The translations under genes were made by a program, and so were the position numbers. Below are positions 8,915-19,250 of a stretch of 64,000 nt of DNA, piece after piece. The DNA is from FEN-1297 sp964498065 (GTDB lineage Bacteria > Bacteroidota > Ignavibacteria > Ignavibacteriales > Ignavibacteriaceae). The stretch's first letter is position 1. Every line of letters begins with the position of its first letter. The notes below the pieces were generated by a model. The model saw only the letters and a list, made by a program, of their open reading frames with translations, did not search any database and was not told the DNA's origin. The stretch spans positions 21,674 through 85,673 of the forward strand of contig CAZCFZ010000009.1 of assembly GCA_964498065.1 (NCBI GenBank). The letters are read 5' to 3'.

Positions 8915-9685
8915 TTGGATTTTGTGAAAATAGGTTTGATTCAATATAATCCTGTATGGGAAAACAAAACAAAAAACCGTGAAAGGTTAATTAGTATTCT
9001 TGATAAAGAATTAATGGGTGAAAAATTATTAATCTTTCCGGAAATGACGTTAACCGGATTCAGCATGAAGTCTAAAAAATTTGCTGAATCACTTAATGGA
9101 GAAAGTTTTAATTTTTTTGCTGAAATATCGGTAAAATATAACACTCATATTTTAGCCGGATTAATTGAGATGAAAGATAACCGATTTTATAATTCTTTAC
9201 TGCATTTAAATCCGGAAGGAAAATTGATTAATGTGTATAGAAAAATTCATCCCTTTTCATATTCAACAGAGGACAAACACTATACACGGGGAACCAAAAC
9301 AATTACGACAAAAGTAGATGATTGGAATGTTGGCCTTTCCATCTGCTACGATTTAAGGTTTCCCGAATTATATAGACAATATGGTAAAGCAAAATCGGAA
9401 TTGATGGTTGTTATTGCAAACTGGCCGGATACCAGGATAGAACATTGGAGAACTCTTTTAAAGGCGAGAGCAATTGAAAATCAATGCTATGTTGCAGGTG
9501 TAAATAGAGTGGGTAAAGATTTAAAGTTATATTATAACGGTCATAGTAGTGTATTTGATCCGATGGGAAATGAGCTTACAACACAAGCTGATATTGAAAC
9601 ATTTTTAACTGCAGAAATTTCCCTTAAAAATGTCGAGGAAACAAGGACAAATCTTCCTTTCCTTAACGACATTTATCTCATATAA
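8915..9685 (+). CDS. Carbon-nitrogen hydrolase (nitrilase superfamily, omega-amidase-like)
   Basis: 256 residues from TTG 8915; GTG at 8924 is an alternative start. The Glu-Lys-Cys triad of the superfamily is visible: E in FPEMTLTGF (about residue 43), K in YRKIHPF, and C in LSICYDLRFPELYRQ. The fold and length fit the YafV/NIT2 omega-amidases, which hydrolyse 2-oxoglutaramate and 2-oxosuccinamate to 2-oxo acids and ammonia. It follows cimA by 11 bases and precedes glutamate synthase, so a role in recycling amide nitrogen is plausible but inferred. Other amidase substrates are possible. Confidence 0.85.
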   Translation: MDFVKIGLIQYNPVWENKTKNRERLISILDKELMGEKLLIFPEMTLTGFSMKSKKFAESLNGESFNFFAEISVKYNTHILAGLIEMKDNRFYNSLLHLNPEGKLINVYRKIHPFSYSTEDKHYTRGTKTITTKVDDWNVGLSICYDLRFPELYRQYGKAKSELMVVIANWPDTRIEHWRTLLKARAIENQCYVAGVNRVGKDLKLYYNGHSSVFDPMGNELTTQADIETFLTAEISLKNVEETRTNLPFLNDIYLI

Positions 9686-9924
9686 GCTTTTAAATAAAAA
9701 ACAAAAATTGTAAAAATATACAGGAGTATTGGCAATTTTTTAGTCATTGAAAAATTATTTAAGTATTTATGCAAAAATAGCTTGAATAATTCATAAGAAA
9801 TTATATATTAGTTAAAATTTTTTATTTAAGTTTTATGTTTACTTTATTTTATTAGGATTTGGGCAGAAAAAGAAATTTTAAAATATAAGTTCAAAATAAT
9901 CCCTTTTTATGAAAGGAGTAGAGT

Positions 9925-12900
9925 GTGGTTTTTAATCCCGACATATTGAATAAAAACTTAAATATGCCTGTGAAAACTAAAGGAATGTATAATCCTTTAT
10001 TTGAGCATGATGCATGCGGAATGGGATTTGTAGCAGATGTTAAAGGACGCAAATCAAGGAGTATAATTGACAAAGGTTTGGATATATTAAAGAACCTGGA
10101 ACACCGCGGTGCTGTAGGTGCTGATCCTTTGACCGGTGATGGTGCAGGAATTCTTATTCAAATGCCTGATGAATTTATTGGAAAGATTGCTTTTGAAAAT
10201 AAGATTAAACTTCCGGTAGAAGGAAGATACGGAGTGGGAATGTTATTCCTTCCTCAAAATCCGATTTTAAGAAAAGCTGCTGAAAACATAGTTGAAAAAA
10301 TTGTAATTGATGAAAACCAAAAATTCTTAGGATGGAGAGATGTTCCTGTTGACCCGACTGTTCCCGGGAAAGGTGCGCAAAATACCCAGCCGTTTATCAG
10401 ACAATGTTTTGTCGGTGCAGGCAAAAAAATTGACTCGCAGGAGGAGTTTGAAAGAAAGCTTTATTTAATAAGAAGAATAATTGATCATAGAATTAGATTA
10501 GAATTAAAGTGTGATAGAAGTAAATATTATGTCCCGTCATTCTCAAGCAAGGTTTTAATTTATAAAGGGATGCTTCTTGCCGATCAGATAGTAAAATTTT
10601 ATAAGGACTTGAGTGATCCCGATATGAAATCTGCAATGGCAATGATTCATATGAGGTTCTCAACAAATACATTTCCAACCTGGGATCTTGCACATCCGTT
10701 TAGAATGATTGCACATAACGGAGAAATTAATACTTTACGTGGCAACAAAAATTGGATGGCTGCACGACAGGAAGTAATGGAATCGCCTTATTATGGAAAA
10801 GATTTAAAGCGGATGCTTCCGATTATTATGGATGGGCAGAGCGATTCGGCAACATTCGATTCCGTTTTAGAACTTTTAGTAATGGGCGGAAGAAGTCTTC
10901 CTCATGCAATGATGATGTTGATTCCGGAAGCCTGGTCGAAAAATGATTTGATGGATCCGGACAGAAGAGCTTTTTATGAATATCACGCTACAATGATGGA
11001 ACCGTGGGACGGTCCTGCAGCCGTCGTTTTCACAGATGGTTCAATTATCGGAGCTACTTTGGATCGAAACGGTTTACGGCCATCAAGGTATGTTATTACT
11101 AAAGATGATCTTGTTGTGCTTACTTCCGAAGCCGGGACATACAGTGTAGATGCTACAAATGTTGCCAGGAAAGGAAAACTTCAACCGGGCAAAATGTTCA
11201 TCCTGGATCTAAAGCAGGGAAGAATTATTGACGATGAAGAAGTAAAAAAGGAAATTGTTACACAGAAGCCGTATCAGAAATGGATTAACGAAAATATGAT
11301 TAAAATGACGCATCTTCCTACGCCCGATCATATTTATAATGCCGACTTCAGCACTCTTCATATGCGTCAAAGAATTTTTGGATATACAAAAGAAGATTTA
11401 TTTCATGTAATGCTGCCCATGGCTGCTAACGGATATGAAGCAATAGGATCAATGGGGTCCGATGCCGCACTCGCCGTTTTATCCGATAAACCTCAAATGT
11501 TGTTCAGATATTTTAAGCAACTTTTTGCTCAGGTTACCAATCCGCCTATTGACGCTATACGTGAAGAATTAGTTATGGAGCTTACAACTTATATAGGTCC
11601 TGAACAGAATTTATTGGCGGAAACACCGTTGCATGCTCATCGCTTAGAACTGGAACATCCGTTGCTTTCCAACTCGCAGCTTGAGAAAATTAGGCATATT
11701 GCAAAAGGGCATTTTAAATCTATTACTATTCCATTGTTATTCAACCCGCAAGTTCGTCATAACATGCGCGAAAGATTAGACCAAATTTGTACCGAAGCGG
11801 TAGAAGCTGTTAAATCAGGCATTTCTTTAATAATTTTATCTGATAAAGGATTGGATAGAAATTGTGCGGCTATACCAAGCCTGCTGGCAACATCAGGAGT
11901 TCATCATGCACTTTTAAGAGCAGGTTTAAGAACAAGAACAGGAATAATTGTTGAGAGTGGTGAACCGCGTGAAGTTCATCATTTTGCCTTGCTTTGCGGG
12001 TACGGTGCCAATGCAATAAATCCTTATATGGCTTACGAAACTATTGCATATCTAACTGAGAAAGGATTTTTACCCGATGTTAAAGATTACAAAGCTGCAA
12101 AAAGTAATTTTGTAAAGGCTGTAAGTAAAGGATTGTTTAAAATTTTTAGTAAAATGGGAATCAGCACTCTTCAGTCTTATTGCGGAGCTCAGATATTTGA
12201 GGCAGTCGGTTTGGATTCCGAAATTGTTGAAAATTATTTTACAGGTACGCCGACTAAGATAGAAGGATTAAGCCTTGAAATGCTTGAAGAAGAAACGATA
12301 AAAAGACATTCGCATGCACTTGATCCTCAAATTGATCAAAGCACACTTGATGTGGGCGGCTTATATCAATATAGAATAGACGGTGAAAAACATCTTTGGA
12401 ATCCGCTAACTATTTCCAAATTGCAATTAAGTACTCAAAGAGAAGATTACAAAACTTTTAAAGAATATACTTCTTTAATTAATATTCAAAATAAGAAAAG
12501 AGTTACACTCAGAAGTTTATATGAACTCGATACTAGCGGAAATAAAATACCTATTGAGGAAGTTGAACCTGCTTCGGAAATTGTAAAAAGGTTTTCTACC
12601 GGCGCAATGAGTTTCGGTTCTATTTCCTGGGAAGCCCATACTTCTCTTGCAATTGCAATGAATAGAATCGGGGGAAAATCCAATACAGGCGAAGGTGGGG
12701 AAGATTCAAAAAGATTTTTAGCTATGTCGAACGGCGACAGTATGCGCTCTGCAATTAAACAAGTTGCATCTGCCCGGTTTGGAGTAACAGCAAATTATTT
12801 AGTTAATGCGGACGAGCTTCAAATAAAAATGGCTCAAGGTGCTAAGCCCGGAGAAGGGGGACAGCTTCCGGGATTTAAAGTTGATAAAATTATCGGGAGA

Positions 12901-14514
12901 ATCCGTCATAGTATTCCCGGGGTAACTTTAATAAGTCCGCCTCCTCATCATGATATTTATTCGATTGAAGATTTAAAGCAGCTCATCTTCGATTTAAAGA
13001 ATATCAATCCTAAAGCGAGAATCAGCGTAAAATTGGTATCAGAGGTTGGCGTTGGAACTATTGCTGCCGGTGTTGCGAAAGCTCATGCAGACCATATATT
13101 AATAAGCGGGCACGATGGAGGTACAGGCGCCAGCCCTATTTCATCAATTCAATATGCCGGCACACCCTGGGAATTAGGATTAAGTGAAACCCACCAGACT
13201 TTGGTGCTTAACGGTTTAAGGGACAGAGTGTACTTGGCAACAGACGGGCAGCTTAAAACCGGACGCGATGTTGTAATTGCCGCTTTATTGGGAGCTGAAG
13301 AATTCGGATTTGCTACAGCACCTTTGGTTACACAAGGCTGCATATTGATGAGGAAATGCCACCTAAATACTTGCCCGGTTGGTGTTGCAACTCAAGATCC
13401 CGAATTGCGAAAGAAATTTGCAGGAAAACCTGAGTATTTGGTAAACTTCATGTTTTTCATTGCCGAAGAAGTCAGAGAGATGATGGCTGCAATGGGCTTT
13501 AAAACTTTCAGTGAAATGATTGGCCAGACTGAAAAAATAATACCGATACGTTTGAATGACCATTGGAAGGCAAGAGGTATTGATTTAACAAAACCGCTGT
13601 TCAAACAAACACCGTTATACGAAACTAATCAATATAGGACAAGAGATCAAAACCACGGACTTGAGAATCAATTGGACCATGAGTTTATCGAGCTTGCAAA
13701 ACCGGCATTGGAAGATGGAACACCGGTAAAAATAAAAATGAAAATAAGAAACGTCAACCGCACTGTCGGTACAATGTTATCAAGCGAAATAGCAAGACGG
13801 TTCGGTGAAGAAGGTTTACCGGAAGGAACTATTAGGATTAAATTGAGAGGAACGGCCGGGCAAAGCTTTGGAGCATTTTTAGCAAAAGGAATAGAATTGA
13901 ATTTGACAGGAGAATCAAATGATTATACCGGTAAAGGATTATCCGGCGGAAGATTAATTGTAAAAGTTCCACCTGAGGTAGATTTTGACCCGGCTGAAAA
14001 TATTATTATTGGAAATACTTGTTTATACGGCGCTACAAGCGGAGAAGCTTATATAAACGGCGTAGCGGGAGAAAGATTTGGCGTTCGTAATTCAGGTGCA
14101 TATGCTGTAATTGAAGGTGTGGGTGATCATGGATGTGAATACATGACCGGCGGCAGAGTGGTGATACTAGGTGTTACAGGCAGAAATTTTGCAGCAGGCA
14201 TGTCCGGCGGAATCGCTTACATTTGGGATCCTAAAAAAGATGCTAATAAATATATAAATCATGATATGGTTGATGTGGAATATTTAATTTATGATGAAGA
14301 TATTGCAGAAGTTCATCAAATGGTTAAGAACCATTATGAATATACCGGATCTAAAAGAGCAGAATTTATATTAAATAATTGGAGCCAGGAGAAAGATAAC
14401 TTTTGGAAAATAATTCCGGGCGAATATAAGAAAGCATTGGCAATTTTGGCCAAAGAAAAAGAAACCGTTAAAATAAAAGATGAAAATGAATTGTCGGAGG
14501 TACAGCATGGGTAA
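9925..14514 (+). CDS. gltB: Glutamate synthase (NADPH), large subunit
   Basis: 1529 residues, typical for bacterial GltB. The GTG start at 9925 has AAAGGAG at 9912-9918. The class II glutaminase domain begins at C31 (HDACGMGF), so a propeptide of about 30 residues is presumably removed to expose the catalytic cysteine. Then come the central domain, the FMN-binding synthase domain (PGEGGQLPG, SPPPHHDIYSIEDL, SGHDGGTGASP) and the 3Fe-4S cysteines C1139, C1145 and C1150 (CILMRKCHLNTC). The C-terminal beta-helix GXGXG domain is also present. It transfers the amide nitrogen of glutamine to 2-oxoglutarate. It overlaps gltD by 8 bases. Confidence 0.97.
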   Translation: MVFNPDILNKNLNMPVKTKGMYNPLFEHDACGMGFVADVKGRKSRSIIDKGLDILKNLEHRGAVGADPLTGDGAGILIQMPDEFIGKIAFENKIKLPVEGRYGVGMLFLPQNPILRKAAENIVEKIVIDENQKFLGWRDVPVDPTVPGKGAQNTQPFIRQCFVGAGKKIDSQEEFERKLYLIRRIIDHRIRLELKCDRSKYYVPSFSSKVLIYKGMLLADQIVKFYKDLSDPDMKSAMAMIHMRFSTNTFPTWDLAHPFRMIAHNGEINTLRGNKNWMAARQEVMESPYYGKDLKRMLPIIMDGQSDSATFDSVLELLVMGGRSLPHAMMMLIPEAWSKNDLMDPDRRAFYEYHATMMEPWDGPAAVVFTDGSIIGATLDRNGLRPSRYVITKDDLVVLTSEAGTYSVDATNVARKGKLQPGKMFILDLKQGRIIDDEEVKKEIVTQKPYQKWINENMIKMTHLPTPDHIYNADFSTLHMRQRIFGYTKEDLFHVMLPMAANGYEAIGSMGSDAALAVLSDKPQMLFRYFKQLFAQVTNPPIDAIREELVMELTTYIGPEQNLLAETPLHAHRLELEHPLLSNSQLEKIRHIAKGHFKSITIPLLFNPQVRHNMRERLDQICTEAVEAVKSGISLIILSDKGLDRNCAAIPSLLATSGVHHALLRAGLRTRTGIIVESGEPREVHHFALLCGYGANAINPYMAYETIAYLTEKGFLPDVKDYKAAKSNFVKAVSKGLFKIFSKMGISTLQSYCGAQIFEAVGLDSEIVENYFTGTPTKIEGLSLEMLEEETIKRHSHALDPQIDQSTLDVGGLYQYRIDGEKHLWNPLTISKLQLSTQREDYKTFKEYTSLINIQNKKRVTLRSLYELDTSGNKIPIEEVEPASEIVKRFSTGAMSFGSISWEAHTSLAIAMNRIGGKSNTGEGGEDSKRFLAMSNGDSMRSAIKQVASARFGVTANYLVNADELQIKMAQGAKPGEGGQLPGFKVDKIIGRIRHSIPGVTLISPPPHHDIYSIEDLKQLIFDLKNINPKARISVKLVSEVGVGTIAAGVAKAHADHILISGHDGGTGASPISSIQYAGTPWELGLSETHQTLVLNGLRDRVYLATDGQLKTGRDVVIAALLGAEEFGFATAPLVTQGCILMRKCHLNTCPVGVATQDPELRKKFAGKPEYLVNFMFFIAEEVREMMAAMGFKTFSEMIGQTEKIIPIRLNDHWKARGIDLTKPLFKQTPLYETNQYRTRDQNHGLENQLDHEFIELAKPALEDGTPVKIKMKIRNVNRTVGTMLSSEIARRFGEEGLPEGTIRIKLRGTAGQSFGAFLAKGIELNLTGESNDYTGKGLSGGRLIVKVPPEVDFDPAENIIIGNTCLYGATSGEAYINGVAGERFGVRNSGAYAVIEGVGDHGCEYMTGGRVVILGVTGRNFAAGMSGGIAYIWDPKKDANKYINHDMVDVEYLIYDEDIAEVHQMVKNHYEYTGSKRAEFILNNWSQEKDNFWKIIPGEYKKALAILAKEKETVKIKDENELSEVQHG

Positions 14515-15967
14515 ACCATCCGGGTTTAAGGAATATAAAAGAGAATCTTTGGAACATTTACCTATTGAAGAGCGGGTTAAAAATTTTAATGAGTTCGAAA
14601 AAAGATTTCATAGAGCGGAAGCCAAAATTCAGGGTGCGCGCTGTATGGACTGCGGAATTCCGTTTTGTCACGGCGATACCGGCTGTCCTGTTCAAAATTA
14701 TATACCTGAATGGAATGATCTTGTTTATAAAAATCATTGGCAAGAGGCTCTGGAAAATCTTTTATCAACCAACAATTTCCCGGAATTTACCGGAAGACTT
14801 TGTCCGGCACCATGCGAAACTGCCTGTACACTTGGAATAAATGAACAGCCTGTTTCTATTAAAGCGATAGAGAGAACGATTATTGATAAAGGCTGGGAAG
14901 AAGGCTGGGTTAAACCAAGGATGCCTCATTTCCTATCCGGTAAAAAAGTTGCGGTTGTCGGATCGGGTCCTGCAGGTTTGGCCGCTGCACAGCAGCTTTG
15001 CAGAGCAGGACACTCGGTGACTGTTTTTGAAAAGAATGATCGTCTTGGAGGATTATTGCGTTATGGTATTCCGGATTTTAAATTAGATAAAAAGATAATT
15101 GATCGTAGAATTGAACAAATGGGAATTGAAGGAGTCGAATTTAAAACCAGTGTTAACATCGGCTTTGATATTCCGGTAAAACAACTTATTGATCAATTTG
15201 ATGCTGTTGTTTTAGCAGGCGGCTCGGAAAAACCTAGAGATATTTCTATCCCCGGGCGAGGATTAAAAGGAATTCATTTCGCAATGGAATTCTTGCCGCA
15301 GCAAAATAAAGTGAATGCAGGTGATAAAGTTCCGGATCAAATTACGGCAAAAGATAAGGATGTTGTAATTATCGGGGGAGGGGATACAGGCTCAGATTGT
15401 GTAGGAACTTCAAATCGCCAGAGAGCTAAATCCGTAACTCAAATTGAACTGCTGCCGGTTCCTCCTAATGAAAGACCGTTCAATACGCCGTGGCCATACT
15501 GGCCCATGATATTAAGAACTTCTTCAAGTCATGAAGAAGGCGTAGATAGAATGTGGAGCATAAATACAAAATCTTTTTTCGGTAATAATAAAGGTGAAGT
15601 TGCCGGATTGAATTGTAATAAAATACAATTTAAAGACGGTAAGATAATTGATATACCCGGAACCGAATTTAAATTGAAAGCCGATTTGGTTTTAATAGCC
15701 GCAGGTTTTGTTCATCCTTTGCATAAAGGAATGATAAACGAATTGAAAGATGTTGGTTTGGAACTCGATCAGCGGGGAAATGTGAAAGCTGATTTTGGTG
15801 ATGATGATAATGCTCACGCAACAAATGTTAACAAAGTATTTGTTTGCGGTGATATGAGACGCGGACAATCACTTATTGTTTGGGCAATATCCGAGGGCAG
15901 AAAATGTGCTGCTGCTGTCCACAAAAATTTAATGCAGGAAAATATTATAGAAGAAACTATAGGATAG
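14507..15967 (+). CDS. gltD: Glutamate synthase (NADPH), small subunit
   Basis: 486 residues from ATG 14507, chosen over an upstream in-frame ATG at 14480 because GGAGG (14496-14500) is well placed and the protein then begins MGKPSGFKEYKR as is normal for the family. N-terminal cysteines (CMDCGIPFC, CPVQ, LCPAPCETAC) bind 4Fe-4S clusters. The FAD-binding motif is VVGSGPAGLAAAQQL, and the NADPH-binding region contains VIIGGGDTGSDCVG. The subunit passes electrons from NADPH to GltB. Its start overlaps the gltB stop, so expression is coupled. Confidence 0.97.
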   Translation: MGKPSGFKEYKRESLEHLPIEERVKNFNEFEKRFHRAEAKIQGARCMDCGIPFCHGDTGCPVQNYIPEWNDLVYKNHWQEALENLLSTNNFPEFTGRLCPAPCETACTLGINEQPVSIKAIERTIIDKGWEEGWVKPRMPHFLSGKKVAVVGSGPAGLAAAQQLCRAGHSVTVFEKNDRLGGLLRYGIPDFKLDKKIIDRRIEQMGIEGVEFKTSVNIGFDIPVKQLIDQFDAVVLAGGSEKPRDISIPGRGLKGIHFAMEFLPQQNKVNAGDKVPDQITAKDKDVVIIGGGDTGSDCVGTSNRQRAKSVTQIELLPVPPNERPFNTPWPYWPMILRTSSSHEEGVDRMWSINTKSFFGNNKGEVAGLNCNKIQFKDGKIIDIPGTEFKLKADLVLIAAGFVHPLHKGMINELKDVGLELDQRGNVKADFGDDDNAHATNVNKVFVCGDMRRGQSLIVWAISEGRKCAAAVHKNLMQENIIEETIG

Positions 15968-16319
15968 TAAATTTTCATTCTAAAACAATAATTATTTGTT
16001 TCGGTAGTTTCCAGGCTATGTAGTTATAAAATTATTAGAGCTAATAAATTATTGCACTTGTTAAATTATTTTAATAATTATTCATAAAAGGAAGAGTTTC
16101 ACATATTATAATTCTTTTAAATAGAATTGAATTTTCTAATTTTTTAATAGTGTGATATGAAAAATACCCTATTATTTTCCCCCTACATCACACTAAAATT
16201 AATCATAAAAGGCTATATTATATTTGCATATCACTATGAATTATGATCTTTTTAGATCCGATTTATTTTGTTTGTAGTTTGTAAAAATTTGTAAATAGAA
16301 ATGCTTGATAAGGATTAGT
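15968..16319. other. AT-rich intergenic region with a spaced 9-bp inverted repeat
   Basis: No convincing gene or intrinsic terminator is seen. The only notable structure is a perfect 9-bp inverted repeat, TAGTGTGAT (16148-16156) and ATCACACTA (16187-16195), separated by 30 bases. It lies about 120 bases upstream of the GT9 gene. It could be a pair of regulator half-sites or a stem with a large loop, or chance in AT-rich DNA. Confidence 0.35.
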
Positions 16320-17657
16320 TTGAATAAGGAAACGCAATTTAGAAGATTTTTTAAATTGACCAGTCTTCTGACTGATTATTACCCTCGATCGGGGGCTCAA
16401 TTTCTGAATATTTTTTTACATGTTTTATTGGGTAATAAGATTCTCTTAAATTCTCTTGCTGCTCAATCAAAACAAAGTTTAAAAAAAGTAAAGGGATTTT
16501 ATAAATTCCTTGTAATCGGTGATTTGAATATCGGCGATGCCGTAATTTCCATAAGTGCAATTTCCGCTTTAAAAGAAATCTTTCCGAATGCGCAATTAGA
16601 ATTAGTAGTTAAAAAAGTTGCCAAAAACCTTATTCTAGGTAATCCCGATATATCCAAATTATATCCGATTTATGTAGGAGCTCCAAATCCGACTGAGAGA
16701 GATCTGATTGAGTTAAAAAAGATTATTAATTCCAATAAGTATGATTTAATTATTAATTTCAGCCCAATGATCAACAGTAAGGTTTTAGGGAAAAGAAATG
16801 TTCTTAACTACACAATGATGGCTGCCCAGCTTGTAAGAGACGAACAATTTAATAATGTAATCAATCATATAAATTATCAAAGCTATTATTTCATAGGGAA
16901 AATTTTCAATAATTATTTACCGTCTTATTTCGGCAGCGGGTTTAAAGGATCAAAAATATATCTTCCTGATGAAGCAATAGAGTCTGCGAGAGCATTTTTA
17001 TTGAAAAATGATGTAACAGATGATTACCCGGTTATTATGTTTAATCCGGATGCTTCGGCAAAATATACAAGAATCCCGTTCGAAATCCAGGTTAGTCTGC
17101 TTAATAAATTTATAGATTCTAATTTTATTGTTTTGTTGGGAGCCGGTCATGTAGAGAAGTTAATTGAATATAAGCTTATAAATTCATTACCTGCAGGTAG
17201 AAGGGAAAAGGTAATTATAGTACCAGCCACCATGGAGCTTGATTCCTATTGTGCATTGATAGACTTTTCAGATATTTATTTTTCGGGCGATACCGGTCCT
17301 CTTCACTTAGCCGCAGCAAGAAAATATTCCCGGAGTACAGGTAAAAGTTTAAGAAATAAAACTGCCGTATTTTCTATATTCGGTGCAACACCGCCTCGTA
17401 TTTATGGTTATGATTCCAACATGGAAGGATATTTTGCTGCAAATCAGGATGCACCTTCTAAAATTTTTATTGCTTCCAGTCCCTGCAGAAATATTACATG
17501 CATTGATAAATTGGGGAAAACCTGTAAAGAAGTTCGATGCTTTCAATCCCTTAATGCCGATAGGATTGTTGCCGAAACAATACTATATTTAAATAGTCTA
17601 AGAAAAAATAAAATTGAAAAGAAAGAAATCTTGAATCAGAAAAAAATTGTGGCCTAG
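16320..17657 (+). CDS. Glycosyltransferase family 9 (heptosyltransferase-like)
   Basis: About 445 residues. TTG 16320 is preferred because AAGGA (16310-16314) lies five bases upstream; TTG 16305 in the same frame is the longer alternative. The GT9 N-domain signature is VIGDLNIGDAVISISAISAL, about 65-70 residues in. The C-domain donor-binding signature is FSGDTGPLHLAAA with SIFGATPP following. Such enzymes add heptose or other ADP/NDP sugars to lipopolysaccharide core or related glycans at the inner face of the inner membrane. The stretch before the first motif is longer than usual for a heptosyltransferase, and the acceptor is unknown. The LysE-type gene begins 17 bases later. Confidence 0.85.
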   Translation: MNKETQFRRFFKLTSLLTDYYPRSGAQFLNIFLHVLLGNKILLNSLAAQSKQSLKKVKGFYKFLVIGDLNIGDAVISISAISALKEIFPNAQLELVVKKVAKNLILGNPDISKLYPIYVGAPNPTERDLIELKKIINSNKYDLIINFSPMINSKVLGKRNVLNYTMMAAQLVRDEQFNNVINHINYQSYYFIGKIFNNYLPSYFGSGFKGSKIYLPDEAIESARAFLLKNDVTDDYPVIMFNPDASAKYTRIPFEIQVSLLNKFIDSNFIVLLGAGHVEKLIEYKLINSLPAGRREKVIIVPATMELDSYCALIDFSDIYFSGDTGPLHLAAARKYSRSTGKSLRNKTAVFSIFGATPPRIYGYDSNMEGYFAANQDAPSKIFIASSPCRNITCIDKLGKTCKEVRCFQSLNADRIVAETILYLNSLRKNKIEKKEILNQKKIVA

Positions 17658-17674
17658 TTCCGGCAAAGGGAAAA

Positions 17675-18316
17675 ATGAACTTATTCTTATTTTTACTTAT
17701 TACTTACATAATGGGGTTCTTTACAGCAATTCCTATCGGTGCTACTCAAATAGAAATAGCAAAACGTTCTTTAAATAATCACCTGCGTGCTGCATATATG
17801 GTTGCTGCAGGCTCTGTCAGTTCGGACGTTATGTACGGTTTCATCGCGCTGTTTGGGGTTGCACCTTTTTTAAAAGAAAAAATAGTTGTAGCTGTTTTTG
17901 GTCTGGTTGCAACTGTTATACTCTGGCTTCTAGCGTATTTTACTTTTCGAGACGGTGCTAAAACAAATATGTTAGAATTAAGTCATTCTACGCTAAAGAG
18001 TAAAAGAATTGCCTATGTTACGGGTTTCACTCTGGCAGTTACCAATCCCATGATGATCGTCTGGTGGCTTATTGGGGTAAGGATAATAAAGGACTTCGGG
18101 CTTGTTACCGATTTTAGTGCTAAAATATCCGTGATGTTTTTAATTGCCGGCGGACTTGGATTAGCATCGTATTTATTTCTTTTATCTAATATGCTGCACT
18201 GGGCAAAAAAGTTTATTTCCAACGAAATAATGAAAAAAGTAAATTACGGATTAGGCGTTGTTCTTGTGCTGTTATCCTTTTACTTTTTGATTAGCTCCTT
18301 ACATGCTTTAATATAA
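17675..18316 (+). CDS. LysE/RhtB-family exporter
   Basis: 213 residues with about six hydrophobic segments. The N-terminal helix with FFTAIPIGATQIEIAKRSL is the family signature, and GFTLAVTNPMMIVWWLIG is the conserved middle segment. LysE-type proteins export amino acids or related small molecules across the inner membrane. AAAGGGA lies seven bases before the ATG. It is probably cotranscribed with the GT9 gene, although no functional link is evident. The substrate cannot be read from the sequence. Confidence 0.85.
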   Translation: MNLFLFLLITYIMGFFTAIPIGATQIEIAKRSLNNHLRAAYMVAAGSVSSDVMYGFIALFGVAPFLKEKIVVAVFGLVATVILWLLAYFTFRDGAKTNMLELSHSTLKSKRIAYVTGFTLAVTNPMMIVWWLIGVRIIKDFGLVTDFSAKISVMFLIAGGLGLASYLFLLSNMLHWAKKFISNEIMKKVNYGLGVVLVLLSFYFLISSLHALI

Positions 18317-18509
18317 TTTTGCATTTAGTCGGTAAATAATAATCCTAAAAAGCGCAGCAACCATTTCGTTAGCTGACTTACATAAGACTTTAACCAGAGT
18401 AACTAACTTTAAAATCTCTAAAAATGCCGAATGCGGGATAGCTGTCGGCTTAAAATGCTGTGTGAAGTAATTACTATATTTAATTTAAAAAAGTAACAGA
18501 AGGTGTTCT
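18317..18509. other. Intergenic stretch without recognised gene
   Basis: This 193-bp stretch lies between the LysE-type gene and the decayed gene on the opposite strand. A short open stretch of about 45 codons on the + strand ends at a TAA near 18470, but it has no start signal and no recognisable motif. I see no terminator or riboswitch. Confidence 0.3.
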
Positions 18510-18999
18510 TCATGTTTTCTTGTTGCTAAAAATACCATGTTTATAATCTAGTACTTCAAGTTTCTTTGGTATCACTTTAATGAGCAAATAGTTTTCTTTT
18601 CTATCTTTGTAAAACATAGACCATTTATCCTCCCATAGACTATCTTTTTTACTTTGATCATTAACAAAACCATCAGTTCCAATGAGCGATACATAACCTT
18701 CTTCTTTATTACCGGTATAATAAAGAGTTACCTTTGGATTACTTCGAATTTCATTTACTTTTCGACTTTTAGGATTCGTACCAAGCTAAACAACTCGATT
18801 TATATCCGGTTGAATTGGATCCATTGTTCATGAATGGGGATAACCTGCACTATCAATCCTAATCAATGAACAAAATCCCACTTTTTTATATATCATCGTG
18901 CTACAGATAAAAGTGTATCATGTTCGAAACTTGACAATTTTATATTTTGAGAATAAATATTTCCATTTGGCAGGTAAACAAAACAATAAATAAGAACAT
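18510..18999 (-). pseudogene. Decayed pyridoxamine 5'-phosphate oxidase-like (FMN-binding split barrel) gene
   Basis: Read on the minus strand, the last 89 codons are open and show NPKSRKVNEIRSNPKVTLYY, then GYVSLIGTDGFVND, LWEDKWSMFYKD, and ENYLLIKVIPKKLEVLDY. This matches the general-stress-protein/PPOX family closely. Upstream the same protein continues as GYPHS-stop-TMDP and then VV-stop-LGTNPKS. The TGA (18828-18830) replaces an expected Arg and the TAG (18786-18788) an expected Trp. Further upstream a one-base loss in a six-A run (18882-18887) and a second shift near the N-terminus break the frame. The original N-terminus, ATG at 18997-18999, resembles a lipoprotein signal. Two nonsense codons plus two frameshifts make it clearly non-functional. 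Confidence 0.8.
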
Positions 19000-19250
19000 C
19001 AGAAAGAAAAAATATTTAATAAATGAATTTATTATTACCTTCTATTTCTTAGTTATTTTTTAGGAATCGGAATATTGACTCATTTCAATTAATAATATTG
19101 ATATTTTGTTTATTGTATATCGATCATGCATTTAAGCTGAAGTACAGTTTACCATATAATTAATTTAACTCCGTTGAACAAGAAACTTTATGCAAAACAA
19201 CTACTTTAAAAATCTTTCGGTCGTGAGACAACAATTAAAAAAATATAATT

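Noticed and set aside
16148..16195. TAGTGTGAT/ATCACACTA as a CRP-like or terminator site
   Set aside because: The 30-base spacing fits neither a CRP dimer site nor a terminator. It is kept only as an unexplained inverted repeat.
18350..18470. GCGCAGCAACC-like sequence as a possible riboswitch
   Set aside because: The sequence downstream does not fit the folds of SAM, cobalamin or THF riboswitches, and no gene follows on the + strand.
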